Shown: positions 52,281 through 61,418, counted from the first letter of the stretch. The stretch: 64,000 nt of DNA from Nocardioides exalbidus (GCF_900105585.1 NZ_FNRT01000002.1:4216001-4280000); one strand, 5' to 3'. Notes: generated by a model from the sequence alone, not told the origin. Made by a program: numbers and translations.

Positions 52281-53660
52281 TCACATGCCCGGCGTGAGGA
52301 TCCCGTCGGCCTCGTCGAGGCGGATCCCGCCGGACGGGGTGCGGCTCGCCTCGAGCGTGCCGGTGACGATCGAGGGGTAGGGGTAGCGGATGTGGCCGGG
52401 CGCGCCCTCGCGCGAGGTTGTCCAGAGCCGGTCCTCGAAGCCGACCTCGCCGCGGAACTGGTGGTTCTCCAGGACCAGCCGGTCGGCGGTCGCCTGCCCC
52501 ACGACGTAGGACGCCTCGCCCCGGTAGAACAGCGAGCCGTGCGAGACCTCGAGGATCCCGTCGCGCTGGTGCACGGTCTGGTCGTGGACCTCGCCGCTCA
52601 GGTAGACGTCGACGCCTCCCCGGACCATCGCCCTCCACAGGTCGGAGCGGGTGCCCTTCTCGTACACGAGGTGGCTGGAGTTGCGGGTGCGGACCTTGCC
52701 GGTCATGGGGGTGTGGCCCTGCACCATGACCCAGGGCACGCCGTCCCTCTTTGCGCGCCGCAGCACGCCCTTGACCCACCTCAGCTGCGCCGGGTCGACC
52801 GAGACGTGCACGTCTCCCCCACGACGCTGGAACACGTCGATCGTGATGAGCAGGACGTTGGCGTCGAGGCGGACGGCGTACGCCGTGTCCTGCGCGGGCC
52901 CGCGGCGCGGCCGGTCGGTGAAGCGTCGCTCCCCGTCGGCGCGGGTCAGCATCTGGTCGGCGTAGATCTCCTTGAACTGCGGGATGTGGCGACGCTTGAA
53001 GTCGATCCACGGGTCGCGCCGGCGGCTCGACCACGAGTCGTCGCCGATCTCGTGGTCGCCCACGGCGGTGTACGTCGTCAGGCCGTGGTCCGCGAAGCGC
53101 TGGCGGTAGGCCGGGTAGTAGACCTCCGCCGCCCGGCGCCAGGCGCGCATGCGCTGGGCCTCGGTCCGCACCGGCCCGAACACCCCGGTCCTGGAGTCGT
53201 CGCGACCCCACCGGCCCTCGACGAGGTCGCCCGCCACGAGCACGTCGTCGGTGCCGTGGGAGGCCATCTCGCCGATCACGTGGTCGAGCGCGGCGTCGTA
53301 CTCCGCGTTGGTGGAGTTGGCGACCTGGCCGGTCTTCTTGACGATGTAGGGCTTGCGACCGCCGGCGGTCAGGTCGGCGACGTCCTGGTTGAGGAAGTCG
53401 GGCGCCGAGACGAAGCGGTACGCCCCCGGCAGGTCGGGTGCCGCCGGCACCGGGGGTCGGTCGCGGGGGCCGCGGCGCTCGAGGTCGGTGGCCGGGTCCG
53501 GAGTCGCAGGTGCCCCGGTCAGCGTGGGGGCCGGGAGGTCACCGCCCGGGGTGGCGCTCGCCCGCGGGTGGGGCGGGGTGACCGCCGAGCAGCCGAGTGC
53601 AGTGGCGACCAGGAGGGCGAGGAGCGGGCCCCCTCGTCGGCCCAGGCGTCGTCGTGTCAC
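52281..53660 (-). CDS. Metallophosphoesterase lipoprotein
   Basis: A 459-residue calcineurin-type phosphoesterase, exported as a lipoprotein: the N-terminus has twin-arginine-like basic residues (RRRLGRRGG) and the lipobox ATALGC with the modified Cys near 24. Metal motifs include LVAGDLVEGRWG near 140, AVGDHEIGDDSW near 200 in place of the usual GNHD/E, VQGHTPMTG near 315 and LSGEVHDQTVH near 355. The Pro/Ala-rich region to residue 75 is a linker to the surface. GTG at 53660 is chosen because TACGGT lies 7 nt upstream; GTG at 53669 is the alternative. Confidence 0.9.
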   Translation of the reverse strand: MTRRRLGRRGGPLLALLVATALGCSAVTPPHPRASATPGGDLPAPTLTGAPATPDPATDLERRGPRDRPPVPAAPDLPGAYRFVSAPDFLNQDVADLTAGGRKPYIVKKTGQVANSTNAEYDAALDHVIGEMASHGTDDVLVAGDLVEGRWGRDDSRTGVFGPVRTEAQRMRAWRRAAEVYYPAYRQRFADHGLTTYTAVGDHEIGDDSWSSRRRDPWIDFKRRHIPQFKEIYADQMLTRADGERRFTDRPRRGPAQDTAYAVRLDANVLLITIDVFQRRGGDVHVSVDPAQLRWVKGVLRRAKRDGVPWVMVQGHTPMTGKVRTRNSSHLVYEKGTRSDLWRAMVRGGVDVYLSGEVHDQTVHQRDGILEVSHGSLFYRGEASYVVGQATADRLVLENHQFRGEVGFEDRLWTTSREGAPGHIRYPYPSIVTGTLEASRTPSGGIRLDEADGILTPGM

Positions 53661-53667
53661 TCGCCCC

Positions 53668-53673
53668 ACCGTA
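53668..53673 (-). promoter_or_regulatory. Leaderless -10 element, metallophosphoesterase
   Basis: TACGGT on the minus strand ends 7 nt before the GTG at 53660, helping to fix that start. Confidence 0.5.
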
Positions 53674-53675
53674 GA

Positions 53676-53710
53676 GGGCGGGCCTACCCCTTCTGGGGTA
53701 GGCCCCGCCC
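53676..53710 (-). terminator. Strong hairpin terminator after the amino-acid permease
   Basis: GGGCGGGCCTACCCC (53676-53690) pairs with the segment 53695-53710 across a TTCT loop: 15 base pairs with a single bulged C. It lies 11 bp after the permease stop and just upstream of the metallophosphoesterase promoter. Confidence 0.85.
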
Positions 53711-53721
53711 GTGTCGCCGCC

Positions 53722-55170
53722 TCAGTCCTCGAGGTGCTCGATGTCGCGGAAACCCGTCTTCTTGGCCCGCACGCCGCGGTTGGTCAGCCACGTGAGCGCC
53801 CAGAGGACGACGCCGACCGCAAGCAGGCCGCCGGCGATCTTGTACTGCACCATGTCGGCCTCGAGGCGGGCCCAGGGGCCGAGCAGGTAGGCGCACAGCA
53901 CGGCACCGACGACGGGGAGCCCCGCGGGCGCCCGGAAGGCGCCGTCGGGGGTGGCGTCGCGGCGCAGGACCAGGCAGGCGACGTTGACGATCGTGAAGAC
54001 CGCCAGCAGCAGGAGGGCCGTCGTGCCGGAGAGCGCGGAGACCACGGACGACTCCGAGTCGAGCGTGACGACGCTGATCAGCGCGAGGGCAAGCAGCGTG
54101 GTGAAGACGATCGCGGTCCACGGCGAGCGACGGGCCGGGAGGACCTTGCCGAGCGCGCGGGGCAGGACGTCCTGCTGGGCCATGCCGTAGATGAGGCGGC
54201 TGGCCATGAGCATGTTGATCAGCGCGGTGTTGGCGACGGCGAAGACGGTGAGGAACGGGAAGAGCGTGTCGATCGGCAGGTTCGGTGCACCGATCTTCAC
54301 CACGTCGAGCAGGATGCCGGCCTCGGCGTTGGTGGGCTCGGCGATCTGGCCCGCCGGGATGACCGCGACCACGGAGATCGCGACCAGCATGTAGATCACG
54401 ACCGCGATGCCGAGGCCCGTGAGCATCGTGCGCGGGAAGATCTTCATCGGGTCCTTGGTCTCCTCGACCATGTTGACCGAGTCCTCGAAGCCGACCATCG
54501 AGAAGAAGGCGATGGCGGTGGCGATGGTGACCGCCATGAATAGGCCCTTGTCGTCCGGGCTCTCGAAGACCGTGATCCTGCTGAGGTCGCCGTCACCGCT
54601 CGCGATGACGAAGAAGCCGATGCCGATGACGATGGCGAGCGCGGTCATCTCGACGATCGTCAGGACCACGTTGAACTTCACGCTCTCCCCGACGCCGCGC
54701 AGGTTGATCGCGGCGAGCAGGACCATGAAGAGCAGGGCGGTGATCAGCACCGCTGCCGAGCTCGGCTCGTCGTTGCCGAAGCCGATCAGGAGGTTGGCCG
54801 CGAGCAGGTTGGACGACGTCGAGGCGCTGGTGATGCCCGAGCACACCACGGTGAACGCCACCAGGAAGGTGATGAAGTGGATGCCGAACGCCTTGTGCGT
54901 GTAGAGCGCCGCACCGGCCGCCTGCGGGTACTTCGTGACCAGCTCGAGATAGCTGAACGCCGTCACCGTGGCGACCGCGAAGGCGACGAGGAACGGCAGC
55001 CACGCGATGCCGCCGACCTGGCCGGCGAGCTTGCCGGTGACGGCGTACACGCCCGCGCCGAGGATGTCGCCGACGATGAAGAGGAGCAGCAGCTTGGGGC
55101 CGAGGACCCGCTTGAGATCGGGGTCCTCCGGACCGTTGACGTCTTCCTGCGTGGCCTCGGTGGCGCTCAT
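53722..55170 (-). CDS. APC-superfamily amino-acid permease
   Basis: A 482-residue permease with twelve hydrophobic helices. Helix 1 carries LLLFIVGDILGAGVYAVTGKLAGQVGG near 26-52 (in two parts), the APC consensus G-G-G motif. Helix 6 region has IAFFSMVGFEDSVNMVEETKDPMKIFPRTM near 225-255, also typical of the APC/cationic amino-acid group. The substrate is not predictable. The ATG at 55170 has GGGAG 6 nt upstream. It is divergent from the phosphofructokinase gene and ends at a strong hairpin. Confidence 0.94.
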   Translation of the reverse strand: MSATEATQEDVNGPEDPDLKRVLGPKLLLLFIVGDILGAGVYAVTGKLAGQVGGIAWLPFLVAFAVATVTAFSYLELVTKYPQAAGAALYTHKAFGIHFITFLVAFTVVCSGITSASTSSNLLAANLLIGFGNDEPSSAAVLITALLFMVLLAAINLRGVGESVKFNVVLTIVEMTALAIVIGIGFFVIASGDGDLSRITVFESPDDKGLFMAVTIATAIAFFSMVGFEDSVNMVEETKDPMKIFPRTMLTGLGIAVVIYMLVAISVVAVIPAGQIAEPTNAEAGILLDVVKIGAPNLPIDTLFPFLTVFAVANTALINMLMASRLIYGMAQQDVLPRALGKVLPARRSPWTAIVFTTLLALALISVVTLDSESSVVSALSGTTALLLLAVFTIVNVACLVLRRDATPDGAFRAPAGLPVVGAVLCAYLLGPWARLEADMVQYKIAGGLLAVGVVLWALTWLTNRGVRAKKTGFRDIEHLED

Positions 55171-55315
55171 CGTGACTCCCGTCGTCGGTCCGTGCCCGGG
55201 CACGGAGATGCCCTCACCCTGTCGCGCTTCGGCGTGGCTCGGCAACCTCCGTGCCCAGCGTGGCGATCTCCGGGCCCGAAAGTGAGCACCCTTCCGGCGT
55301 TGGAACGTTCATCAC

Positions 55316-55321
55316 TACTGT
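55316..55321 (+). promoter_or_regulatory. Leaderless -10 element, phosphofructokinase
   Basis: TACTGT ends 7 nt before the ATG at 55329. Confidence 0.5.
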
Positions 55322-55328
55322 GCTGACC

Positions 55329-56525
55329 ATGCCGAAGCGTGTTGCGCTCCTGACGGCCGGTGGCTACGCCCCGTGCCTCTCCTCCGCCGTCGGGGCCCTG
55401 ATCGAGACCTACACCGCCACCGACCCCGACATCGAGCTCCTGGCCTACCAGCACGGCTACCACGGCCTGCTCACCGGCACCAGCGTCGAGATCGGGCCCG
55501 AGGAGCGGGCGGGCGCCGCGTTGCTCCACCGCTTCGGCGGCAGCCCGATCGGCAACAGCCGGGTGAAGCTCACCAACGACGAGGACTGCCGCAGGCGTGG
55601 CCTGATCGGCCAGGCCGAGACCGCCCTCGAGGTCGCGGCACGCCGCCTGCAGGCCGACGGCGTGGACGTCCTGCACACCATCGGCGGGGACGACACCAAC
55701 ACCGCGGCGGCCGACCTGGCGGCGTACCTCCGCGAGCTGGGCTCCGAGCTCACCGTGGTCGGCCTGCCGAAGACCATCGACAACGACATCGTGCCGATCC
55801 GCCAGAGCCTCGGCGCGATCACGGCCGCCCAGGAGGCCTCGCGCTTCGCCCAGCACGTGCTCGCCGAGCACGGCTCGAACCCGCGGATGCTCATCGTCCA
55901 CGAGGTGATGGGCCGGGCCAGCGGCTGGCTGACCGCGGCCGCGGCGCGCGACTACATGGACTGGCACGGCGAGCAGCAGTGGCTGCCCGGGATCGGCCTC
56001 GACCCGCGCCGCTGGGCGATCCACGCGGTCTACGTCCCCGAGCGCAGCATCGACCTGGCCGAGGAGGCGTCGCGCCTGCGCGCCGTGATGGACGAGGTCG
56101 GCTGCGTCAACATCTTCCTCGCCGAGGGCGCCGGCATCGACGACATCGTCGTCGAGCTCGAGGCCGCGGGCGAGGAGGTCGGCCGTGACCCCTTCGGCCA
56201 CGTCAAGATCGACACGATCAACCCCGGTCGCTACTTCGCGGATCGCTTCTCCGAGGCGATCGGCGCCGAGAAGAAGATGGTCCAGAAGTCGGGCTACTAC
56301 TCCCGCTCCGCGGCCGCCAACGACACCGACCTGCGGCTGATCCGCGAGATGGCCGAGCTTGCCGTCGCGTGCGCGCTCGAGGGCACGCCCGGCGTCATCG
56401 GCCACGACGAGGACCGCGGCGACGAGCTGCGTGCGATCGAGTTCGAGCGGATCGCCGGCCACAAGCCGTTCGACCCGTCGCAGGCGTGGTTCGCCGAGCT
56501 GATGGAGAAGACCGGCCAGGCCTGA
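55329..56525 (+). CDS. Phosphofructokinase, probably pyrophosphate-dependent
   Basis: A 398-residue phosphofructokinase of group II layout. It starts MPKRVALLTAGGYAPCLSSA with the GG-x-A-P-x-x-N-type loop. TIGGDDTNT at 117-125 has the GGDD (D for G) that typifies PPi-PFKs, and GLPKTIDNDI at 145-154 has the Lys before TIDND, also a PPi-dependent mark. HEVMGRASGWLTAAAA near 195 contacts fructose 6-phosphate. The reaction would be reversible and use PPi rather than ATP. Leaderless start at ATG 55329. Confidence 0.92.
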   Translation: MPKRVALLTAGGYAPCLSSAVGALIETYTATDPDIELLAYQHGYHGLLTGTSVEIGPEERAGAALLHRFGGSPIGNSRVKLTNDEDCRRRGLIGQAETALEVAARRLQADGVDVLHTIGGDDTNTAAADLAAYLRELGSELTVVGLPKTIDNDIVPIRQSLGAITAAQEASRFAQHVLAEHGSNPRMLIVHEVMGRASGWLTAAAARDYMDWHGEQQWLPGIGLDPRRWAIHAVYVPERSIDLAEEASRLRAVMDEVGCVNIFLAEGAGIDDIVVELEAAGEEVGRDPFGHVKIDTINPGRYFADRFSEAIGAEKKMVQKSGYYSRSAAANDTDLRLIREMAELAVACALEGTPGVIGHDEDRGDELRAIEFERIAGHKPFDPSQAWFAELMEKTGQA

Positions 56526-56547
56526 GCGGCGCCGTCGCCGGGGGTCG

Positions 56548-56586
56548 GGCCTCGGCATCAGGCCTCGGCGTCAGGCCCGGACGTCA
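56548..56586. repeat. Three 13-bp tandem near-repeats at the MFS gene 3' end
   Basis: GGCCTCGGCATCA, GGCCTCGGCGTCA and GGCCCGGACGTCA follow one another at 56548-56586. The last contains the MFS stop codon (TCA at 56584-56586 on the minus strand). They lie between two convergent genes. Confidence 0.7.
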
Positions 56587-57813
56587 GGCTTCCGACTTCT
56601 GGGTGACCCGGAGGCCCGAGGCGGGCAGGACGCGCGGGAGCACCTGGAGGTACGCCGCGCTCGCGAGGGCGATGATCGTCAGCACCCACCAGAGCGTGGT
56701 CTCCCCGTGGGCGAGCAGCCAGGTGAAGGCCACCGGTGTCACCGCACCGCCGAGCCCCCAGCTCAGCTGGAACAGCCCGAGGTAGCGCCCGCGCAGGTGG
56801 TCGGGTGCGGCCTCGGCCGCGGTGGCGCTGAAGACCGGGCCGCCGGTCAGCTCGCCGAGGGTGTAGACGGCGGCGCCGACCAGCATCGCCACGACCGCCA
56901 GCCAGACCGGCAGCCACCCGGCGACGACGAACAGGACGTAGCTCGCCACGAACACGAGCTGGGCCAGCCCCATCATCCGGGCCCGCACCTGCCCGGTCAT
57001 CCGGCGGACGACGAGCCCCTGGCCCAGCCCGACGAGCGCGGTGTTGAGCGTGAAGATCGCACCGACCACCCAGCCGGGCAGGTCGATCGTCTCGGCCGCG
57101 TAGACGGGCAGCGCGAAGTTGAGGACCATCATCCCGACCACGAAGCCCATCTGGCCGAGCACGAGGCGGAGGTAGGCGCCGTCGCGGAGCACCACGCCCC
57201 AGCCCTCGGCCGGCGCGTCCGCGTCACGGGCGACGCGGTGGTCGGGGACGTCGAGGAGCAGGCCGAAGGCGACGATGAAGGTGACGGCGTTGACGATCAC
57301 GACCGCCTCGTAGGCCGAGTCGGTGCCGATCTGGAGCGCGACCCCGGCGAGCACGCCGCCGACGGAGTAGCCGAGGTTGCGCACGGCCTGCAGGAAGCCG
57401 AACCACAGCTCCCGCTCCCCCGGTGCGGAGATCGCGGTGACGACGTTGCCGAACGACCCCCAGAACGCCTGCCGGCCGAGGTTGAGCAGCGCGGTCCACA
57501 GCGCGACGACGAGCAACGCGTCGGCCCAGAGGTAGGCGATCATCCCGACGGCCTGGACGAGGTTGCCGACGAGCATCATCTTCCGCGGGCCGAAGCGGTC
57601 GACCAGGCTGCCGATCACGAAGGCACCCGGCATGGTGAGCAGCGCGGAGAGCGACAGCGCCGACCCGATCTGCACCAGCGACAGGTCGGTCATCGCGAGG
57701 AAGTAGAGCAGCGTGATCGGCATGAAGAGGCCGCTGCCGACGGTGTCGGCGACGATCGCCGTCACGAACCGCCGGTGCTCACCCACCTGCGGGAACCCGA
57801 GTCTCGTCAGCAC
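56584..57813 (-). CDS. MFS transporter (DHA-type)
   Basis: A 409-residue twelve-helix major facilitator. The loop 2-3 motif is IGSLVDRFGPRKMMLVGNLV near 67-86 (motif A, DRFGPRK). The N-terminal half also has FLQAVRNLGYSVGGVLAGVA near 143. The second half has RMTGQVRARMMGL. It resembles drug:H+ antiporters; the substrate is unknown. GTG at 57813 with TAGTGT 6 nt upstream marks leaderless expression. It is divergent from the DUF1028 gene across 60 bp. Confidence 0.94.
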   Translation of the reverse strand: MLTRLGFPQVGEHRRFVTAIVADTVGSGLFMPITLLYFLAMTDLSLVQIGSALSLSALLTMPGAFVIGSLVDRFGPRKMMLVGNLVQAVGMIAYLWADALLVVALWTALLNLGRQAFWGSFGNVVTAISAPGERELWFGFLQAVRNLGYSVGGVLAGVALQIGTDSAYEAVVIVNAVTFIVAFGLLLDVPDHRVARDADAPAEGWGVVLRDGAYLRLVLGQMGFVVGMMVLNFALPVYAAETIDLPGWVVGAIFTLNTALVGLGQGLVVRRMTGQVRARMMGLAQLVFVASYVLFVVAGWLPVWLAVVAMLVGAAVYTLGELTGGPVFSATAAEAAPDHLRGRYLGLFQLSWGLGGAVTPVAFTWLLAHGETTLWWVLTIIALASAAYLQVLPRVLPASGLRVTQKSEA

Positions 57814-57819
57814 ACGAAG

Positions 57820-57825
57820 ACACTA
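57820..57825 (-). promoter_or_regulatory. Leaderless -10 element, MFS transporter
   Basis: TAGTGT on the minus strand ends 6 nt before the GTG at 57813. Confidence 0.5.
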
Positions 57826-57860
57826 GAGGCTCGTGTCCCGGGGCATCTCCCGACGGCCGC

Positions 57861-57866
57861 TATGTT
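57861..57866 (+). promoter_or_regulatory. Leaderless -10 element, DUF1028 gene
   Basis: TATGTT ends 7 nt before the ATG at 57874. Like the metF/polyprenyl pair, this divergent spacer holds two leaderless promoters. Confidence 0.5.
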
Positions 57867-57873
57867 TCGCGGT

Positions 57874-58725
57874 ATGACCTTCTCCATCGTGGCCCGGTCC
57901 GACGACGGCGAGTCCTGGGGCGTCGCCGTCGCCTCGAAGTTCCTGGCGGTCGGTTCTGCGGTGCCGGCCGCGGCGGCCGGGGTCGGCGCGATCGCCACCC
58001 AGGCCGACGCCAACATCGCCTACAAGTACCTCGGCCTCGCCCACCTCGACGAGGGCGCCACCGCCCAGGTCGCGCTCGACCGCCTGGTCGAGGAGGACGA
58101 CGGCCGTGAGCACCGGCAGGCTGGCATCGTCGACTCCGACGGCAACGCCGCCACCTGGACCGGCTCGGAGTGCTTCGCGTGGGCGGGCGGCACGACCGGT
58201 CGCAGCGGCGAGCGCGGCGGCTACGCGATCCAGGGCAACATCCTCACCGGTCCCGAGGTGGTCGAGGCGATGGAGCGGGCCTGGCTCACGAGCGGCGAGC
58301 AGTCGCTCGAACGCCGGCTGCTCGCCGCCCTCGCGGCCGGCGACGAGGCGGGAGGCGACAGTCGCGGTCGGCAGAGCGCCGGCCTCCTCGTCGTACGCGA
58401 GGGAGCGGGATACGGCGGCCACGACGACGTCGCGGTCGACCTCCGCGTCGACGACCACGAGGCCCCGGTCACCGAGCTCGCGCGCCTGGTCGACCTCAAC
58501 GAGCTCTACCTGACCGCCTCGACGCCCGAGGAGCAGGTGCCGATCGACGACACCCTCATGTTCGAGCTCGAGACGCTGGCCAAGGCCGACGGCAAGGAGA
58601 GCTTCCACATGTGGGTCGGCTCGGAGAACTACGAGATGCGCGTCGGCGAGGGGGCCCGGCCCGCGTGGATCGACCAGCGGATCCTCGACATCATCCGGGG
58701 CACCTCTCCGGAGCAGCAGTCGTGA
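57874..58725 (+). CDS. DUF1028 protein with putative peptidoglycan-binding C-domain
   Basis: A 283-residue protein. Residues 1-205 are DUF1028, an Ntn-hydrolase-like family: TFSIVARSDDGESWGVAVASKFLAVGSAVPAA near 2-33 (two parts), ATQADANIAYKYLGL near 46, YAIQGNILTGPEVVEAM near 112 and GRQSAGLLVVREGAGYGG near 162. The C-terminal 65 residues (SFHMWVGSENYEMRVGEG, AWIDQRILDIIRG) look like the short putative peptidoglycan-binding domain often fused to DUF1028. No signal peptide is present. It overlaps glpK by 4 bp. Confidence 0.88.
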   Translation: MTFSIVARSDDGESWGVAVASKFLAVGSAVPAAAAGVGAIATQADANIAYKYLGLAHLDEGATAQVALDRLVEEDDGREHRQAGIVDSDGNAATWTGSECFAWAGGTTGRSGERGGYAIQGNILTGPEVVEAMERAWLTSGEQSLERRLLAALAAGDEAGGDSRGRQSAGLLVVREGAGYGGHDDVAVDLRVDDHEAPVTELARLVDLNELYLTASTPEEQVPIDDTLMFELETLAKADGKESFHMWVGSENYEMRVGEGARPAWIDQRILDIIRGTSPEQQS

Positions 58726-60191
58726 GCGTCCTGGCCATCGATGCCGGCACGACGGGCGTGACGGCCGTGGTCGTCACCCCGGACGGCCGGATCCAGGCCA
58801 AGGGCTACCAGGAGTTCCGCCAGCACTTCCCGCACCCGGGCTGGGTGGAGCACTCGCCCGAGGAGATCTGGCAGGCCACGATCGAGGCGACCCGTGAGGT
58901 CCTCGACAAGGTCGACCGGTCCGAGCTCACCGCGCTCGGGATCACCAACCAGCGCGAGACGGTCGTGCTCTGGGACCGCGAGACCCTGGGCTCGCCGCGC
59001 CGGGCGATCGTGTGGCAGGACCGGCGGACGGCCGACATCTGCGAGCGACTCCGCGCCGAGGGCCACGAGGACCGCGTCGCCGAGCTCACCGGGCTCCGCC
59101 TCGACCCCTACTTCTCCGGCACCAAGCTCGCCTGGCTCGCCGAGCACGAGCCGCACACGTGGGCACTGGTGGAGTCCGGGAGGTACGCCGTCGGCACCGT
59201 CGACTCCTACCTCATCGCCCGGATGACGCGCGGCACGTGGCACGTCACCGACGTCTCCAACGCCTGCCGCACCCTGCTCTTCGACCTCGAGGCGGGCGAC
59301 TGGTCCGACGAGCTGTGCGGGCTCTTCGGGGTGCCGCGTGACGCGCTCCCCGACCTCGTGCCCAACTGGGGCGAGGTCGCGCCGACGGACCCGCGGGTCT
59401 TCCTCGGCCTCGAACTCCCGATCGCGGGCATCGCCGGTGACCAGCAGTCGGCGCTCTTCGGGCAGACCTGCTTCGACGAGGGCGAGTCGAAGTGCACCTA
59501 CGGCACCGGCTCCTTCATCCTCACCAACACCGGCAGCGAGGTCGTGCGCAGCGACGCCGGCCTGCTCTCCACCGCGGCGTGGCGCTCCCCCGGCGGCGAG
59601 ATGACGTACGCCCTCGAGGGCGCGATCTTCGTGACCGGGTCGGCCGTGCAGTGGCTGCGCGACGGGCTGCAGATCGTCGGCAACGCGGCCGAGACGGCGG
59701 CGATCGCGGCCACCGTCGACGACACCGACGGCGTGGTCTTCGTGCCCGCCCTGACCGGTCTCGGTGCCCCGCACTGGGACCCGCACGCCCGCGGCATGAT
59801 CATCGGCATCACCCGCGGGACCACCCGCGCCCACATCGTCCGCGCGACGCTGGAGGCGATCGCCTTCGAGGTGCGCGACGTCCTCGAGACGCTGCCCGAG
59901 CTCTCCACCCTGCGCGTCGACGGCGGCGCCGCGGCCAACGACTTCCTCTGCCAGCTCCAGGCCGACCAGGTCGGCCGCGCGGTCGAGCGGCCGGAGATCG
60001 TCGAGACAACCGCGCTCGGCGCTGCCTTCCTCGCCGGCCTCGGCACCGGGGCCTGGGACTCCACCGACGACCTGCGGGAGACCTGGGCGCTCGACCAGCG
60101 GTTCGAGCCCGGCGGCGACCGCGACGCCCTCGACGCGGCGTACGCCCGCTGGTCCGACGCCGTCGAGCGCTCGAAGGGCTGGGACGGCTAG
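58722..60191 (+). CDS. glpK: Glycerol kinase
   Basis: A 489-residue FGGY-family kinase. It starts VSVLAIDAGTTGVTAVVV, the ATP-binding DxGTT motif. GITNQRETVVLWDRETL near 70, WQDRRTADICERL near 97, and the FGGY signature region GLGAPHWDPHARGMIIGITRGT near 350 are typical of GlpK, with later LRVDGGAAANDFLCQLQAD. Key glycerol contacts (Arg and Glu of NQRET, Asp of DQQSALFGQ) are present. The GTG start overlaps the DUF1028 stop by 4 bp. No glpF or glpD lies nearby in the window. Confidence 0.95.
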   Translation: MSVLAIDAGTTGVTAVVVTPDGRIQAKGYQEFRQHFPHPGWVEHSPEEIWQATIEATREVLDKVDRSELTALGITNQRETVVLWDRETLGSPRRAIVWQDRRTADICERLRAEGHEDRVAELTGLRLDPYFSGTKLAWLAEHEPHTWALVESGRYAVGTVDSYLIARMTRGTWHVTDVSNACRTLLFDLEAGDWSDELCGLFGVPRDALPDLVPNWGEVAPTDPRVFLGLELPIAGIAGDQQSALFGQTCFDEGESKCTYGTGSFILTNTGSEVVRSDAGLLSTAAWRSPGGEMTYALEGAIFVTGSAVQWLRDGLQIVGNAAETAAIAATVDDTDGVVFVPALTGLGAPHWDPHARGMIIGITRGTTRAHIVRATLEAIAFEVRDVLETLPELSTLRVDGGAAANDFLCQLQADQVGRAVERPEIVETTALGAAFLAGLGTGAWDSTDDLRETWALDQRFEPGGDRDALDAAYARWSDAVERSKGWDG

Positions 60192-60213
60192 CCCGGCGCT
60201 TCGCTGCAGGAAG

Positions 60214-61161
60214 TCAGAGGGTCACGTGCCTGAGCTCGTGGTCGGCGACGTACCAGAGCGAGGTTGAGCTGTCGCAGCGAGCGGCCTGCAGGACGTTGCC
60301 GGGAAGGTCCTCGCGCAGCCAGCCGTCCGCGGTGGACGTCCACAGCTGGATCCCGTGGACGGTCTGGAGCACGAGCCGGATGCCGACAGTGTCGTACTGG
60401 TACTGGCGTGAGGCGACCAGCACGGTCGGGGCGATCGGATCGAGGTCCACGTCTGGCACCGGGCCGAGGTCTCCCTCGGTGGTGACCAGCTGCGGTCGCC
60501 CGTCCAGGCTCCCGGCGAACCAGGCGTCGTCGTAGTCGCTGACGTCGGAGATCTCGGTGAACCGGACGTGCGGATTCAGCTGCTTCGTGCCGTACTCGTT
60601 CAGCATCCACATCGTGGGGAGTGCCGGATCGGCGCCCTGGGACGAGAAGCGGCCGGCGATGTAGAGCGTGCTGTCACCCTGGTTGACCAGCGGAAGCTGG
60701 TCCGGCGAGGCCAGCCGGAGGCCAGAGCTGTCGGGCATCCAGTCGCCGCTGTTGAAGTCCAGTGCTCGGAGCCAGCCTCCTTCGTCCAGGACCGCGTAGA
60801 GCGGGTCCTCATCACCGCAGACCGCCCAGATCCACTTCGCGGCCTCGAGCCCGCGGCGCGCGTCCGCCACGTGGTCGATGTCCTCCGGCTCCACGCTGAG
60901 CGGACCGCTGTCGGGAGTGCTGGCCTCGAAGCGGTGCGCGCGCTGGCCGTCGTGGGTCACGACCAGGGACCGCTCCCACCCGGCGACGCTCGTGACCGTT
61001 CCCCGCCCAGGCAGGACGGCCTCGAAGGGATCCCCGGCGTCGGAGAACGAGACGATGAAGGGCGCGCCGTCCTTCGACCCGAAGGCCGTCACCCGGCCAC
61101 CCCACACCTTGGCCAACCCGTCGAGGACGGCGCTGCCGAGGTCGATCCGCACTGGCTCCAC
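60214..61161 (-). CDS. Protein of unknown function
   Basis: A 315-residue soluble protein with no recognised domain. It has no signal peptide or membrane segment. Short beta-like repeats with aromatic and Asp/Gly turns (GWERSLVVTHDGQRAHRF, AKWIWAVCGDEDPLYAVLD, WLRALDFNSGDWMPDS, STLYIAGRFSS, AWFAGSLDGRPQLVT, QLWTSTADGWLRED) suggest a beta-propeller-like fold; this is inference. Codon use looks less GC-rich than neighbours. GTG at 61161 is chosen because TAACGT lies 7 nt upstream; GTG 61170 and GTG 61152 are alternatives. It is divergent from the DUF222/HNH gene. Confidence 0.65.
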   Translation of the reverse strand: MEPVRIDLGSAVLDGLAKVWGGRVTAFGSKDGAPFIVSFSDAGDPFEAVLPGRGTVTSVAGWERSLVVTHDGQRAHRFEASTPDSGPLSVEPEDIDHVADARRGLEAAKWIWAVCGDEDPLYAVLDEGGWLRALDFNSGDWMPDSSGLRLASPDQLPLVNQGDSTLYIAGRFSSQGADPALPTMWMLNEYGTKQLNPHVRFTEISDVSDYDDAWFAGSLDGRPQLVTTEGDLGPVPDVDLDPIAPTVLVASRQYQYDTVGIRLVLQTVHGIQLWTSTADGWLREDLPGNVLQAARCDSSTSLWYVADHELRHVTL

Positions 61162-61168
61162 GCCGCGC

Positions 61169-61174
61169 ACGTTA
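61169..61174 (-). promoter_or_regulatory. Leaderless -10 element, unknown protein
   Basis: TAACGT on the minus strand ends 7 nt before the GTG at 61161 and supports that start. Confidence 0.45.
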
Positions 61175-61418
61175 GTCGGCGGACGTCGTCGTGCTGGGAA
61201 CGGACCCTTCTCCTGCCTGCGCATCCACGAACCCGCTCCTCCGTCAGCACCGACTGCCGAGGCCGGTCCGTTGTCGGTGGTCGCGTCTAGTCTGGAGACA
61301 GTTTCGAGCGAGCGTGCTCGGGTCCTCCAGATAGCCGTTCTCCGGCCGTACACACCTCAGACACAGACCCCGTTTCCTGTCGTCGACCGCGCCTGTGCGC
61401 GGAGAGGTCTGTGTCGTC

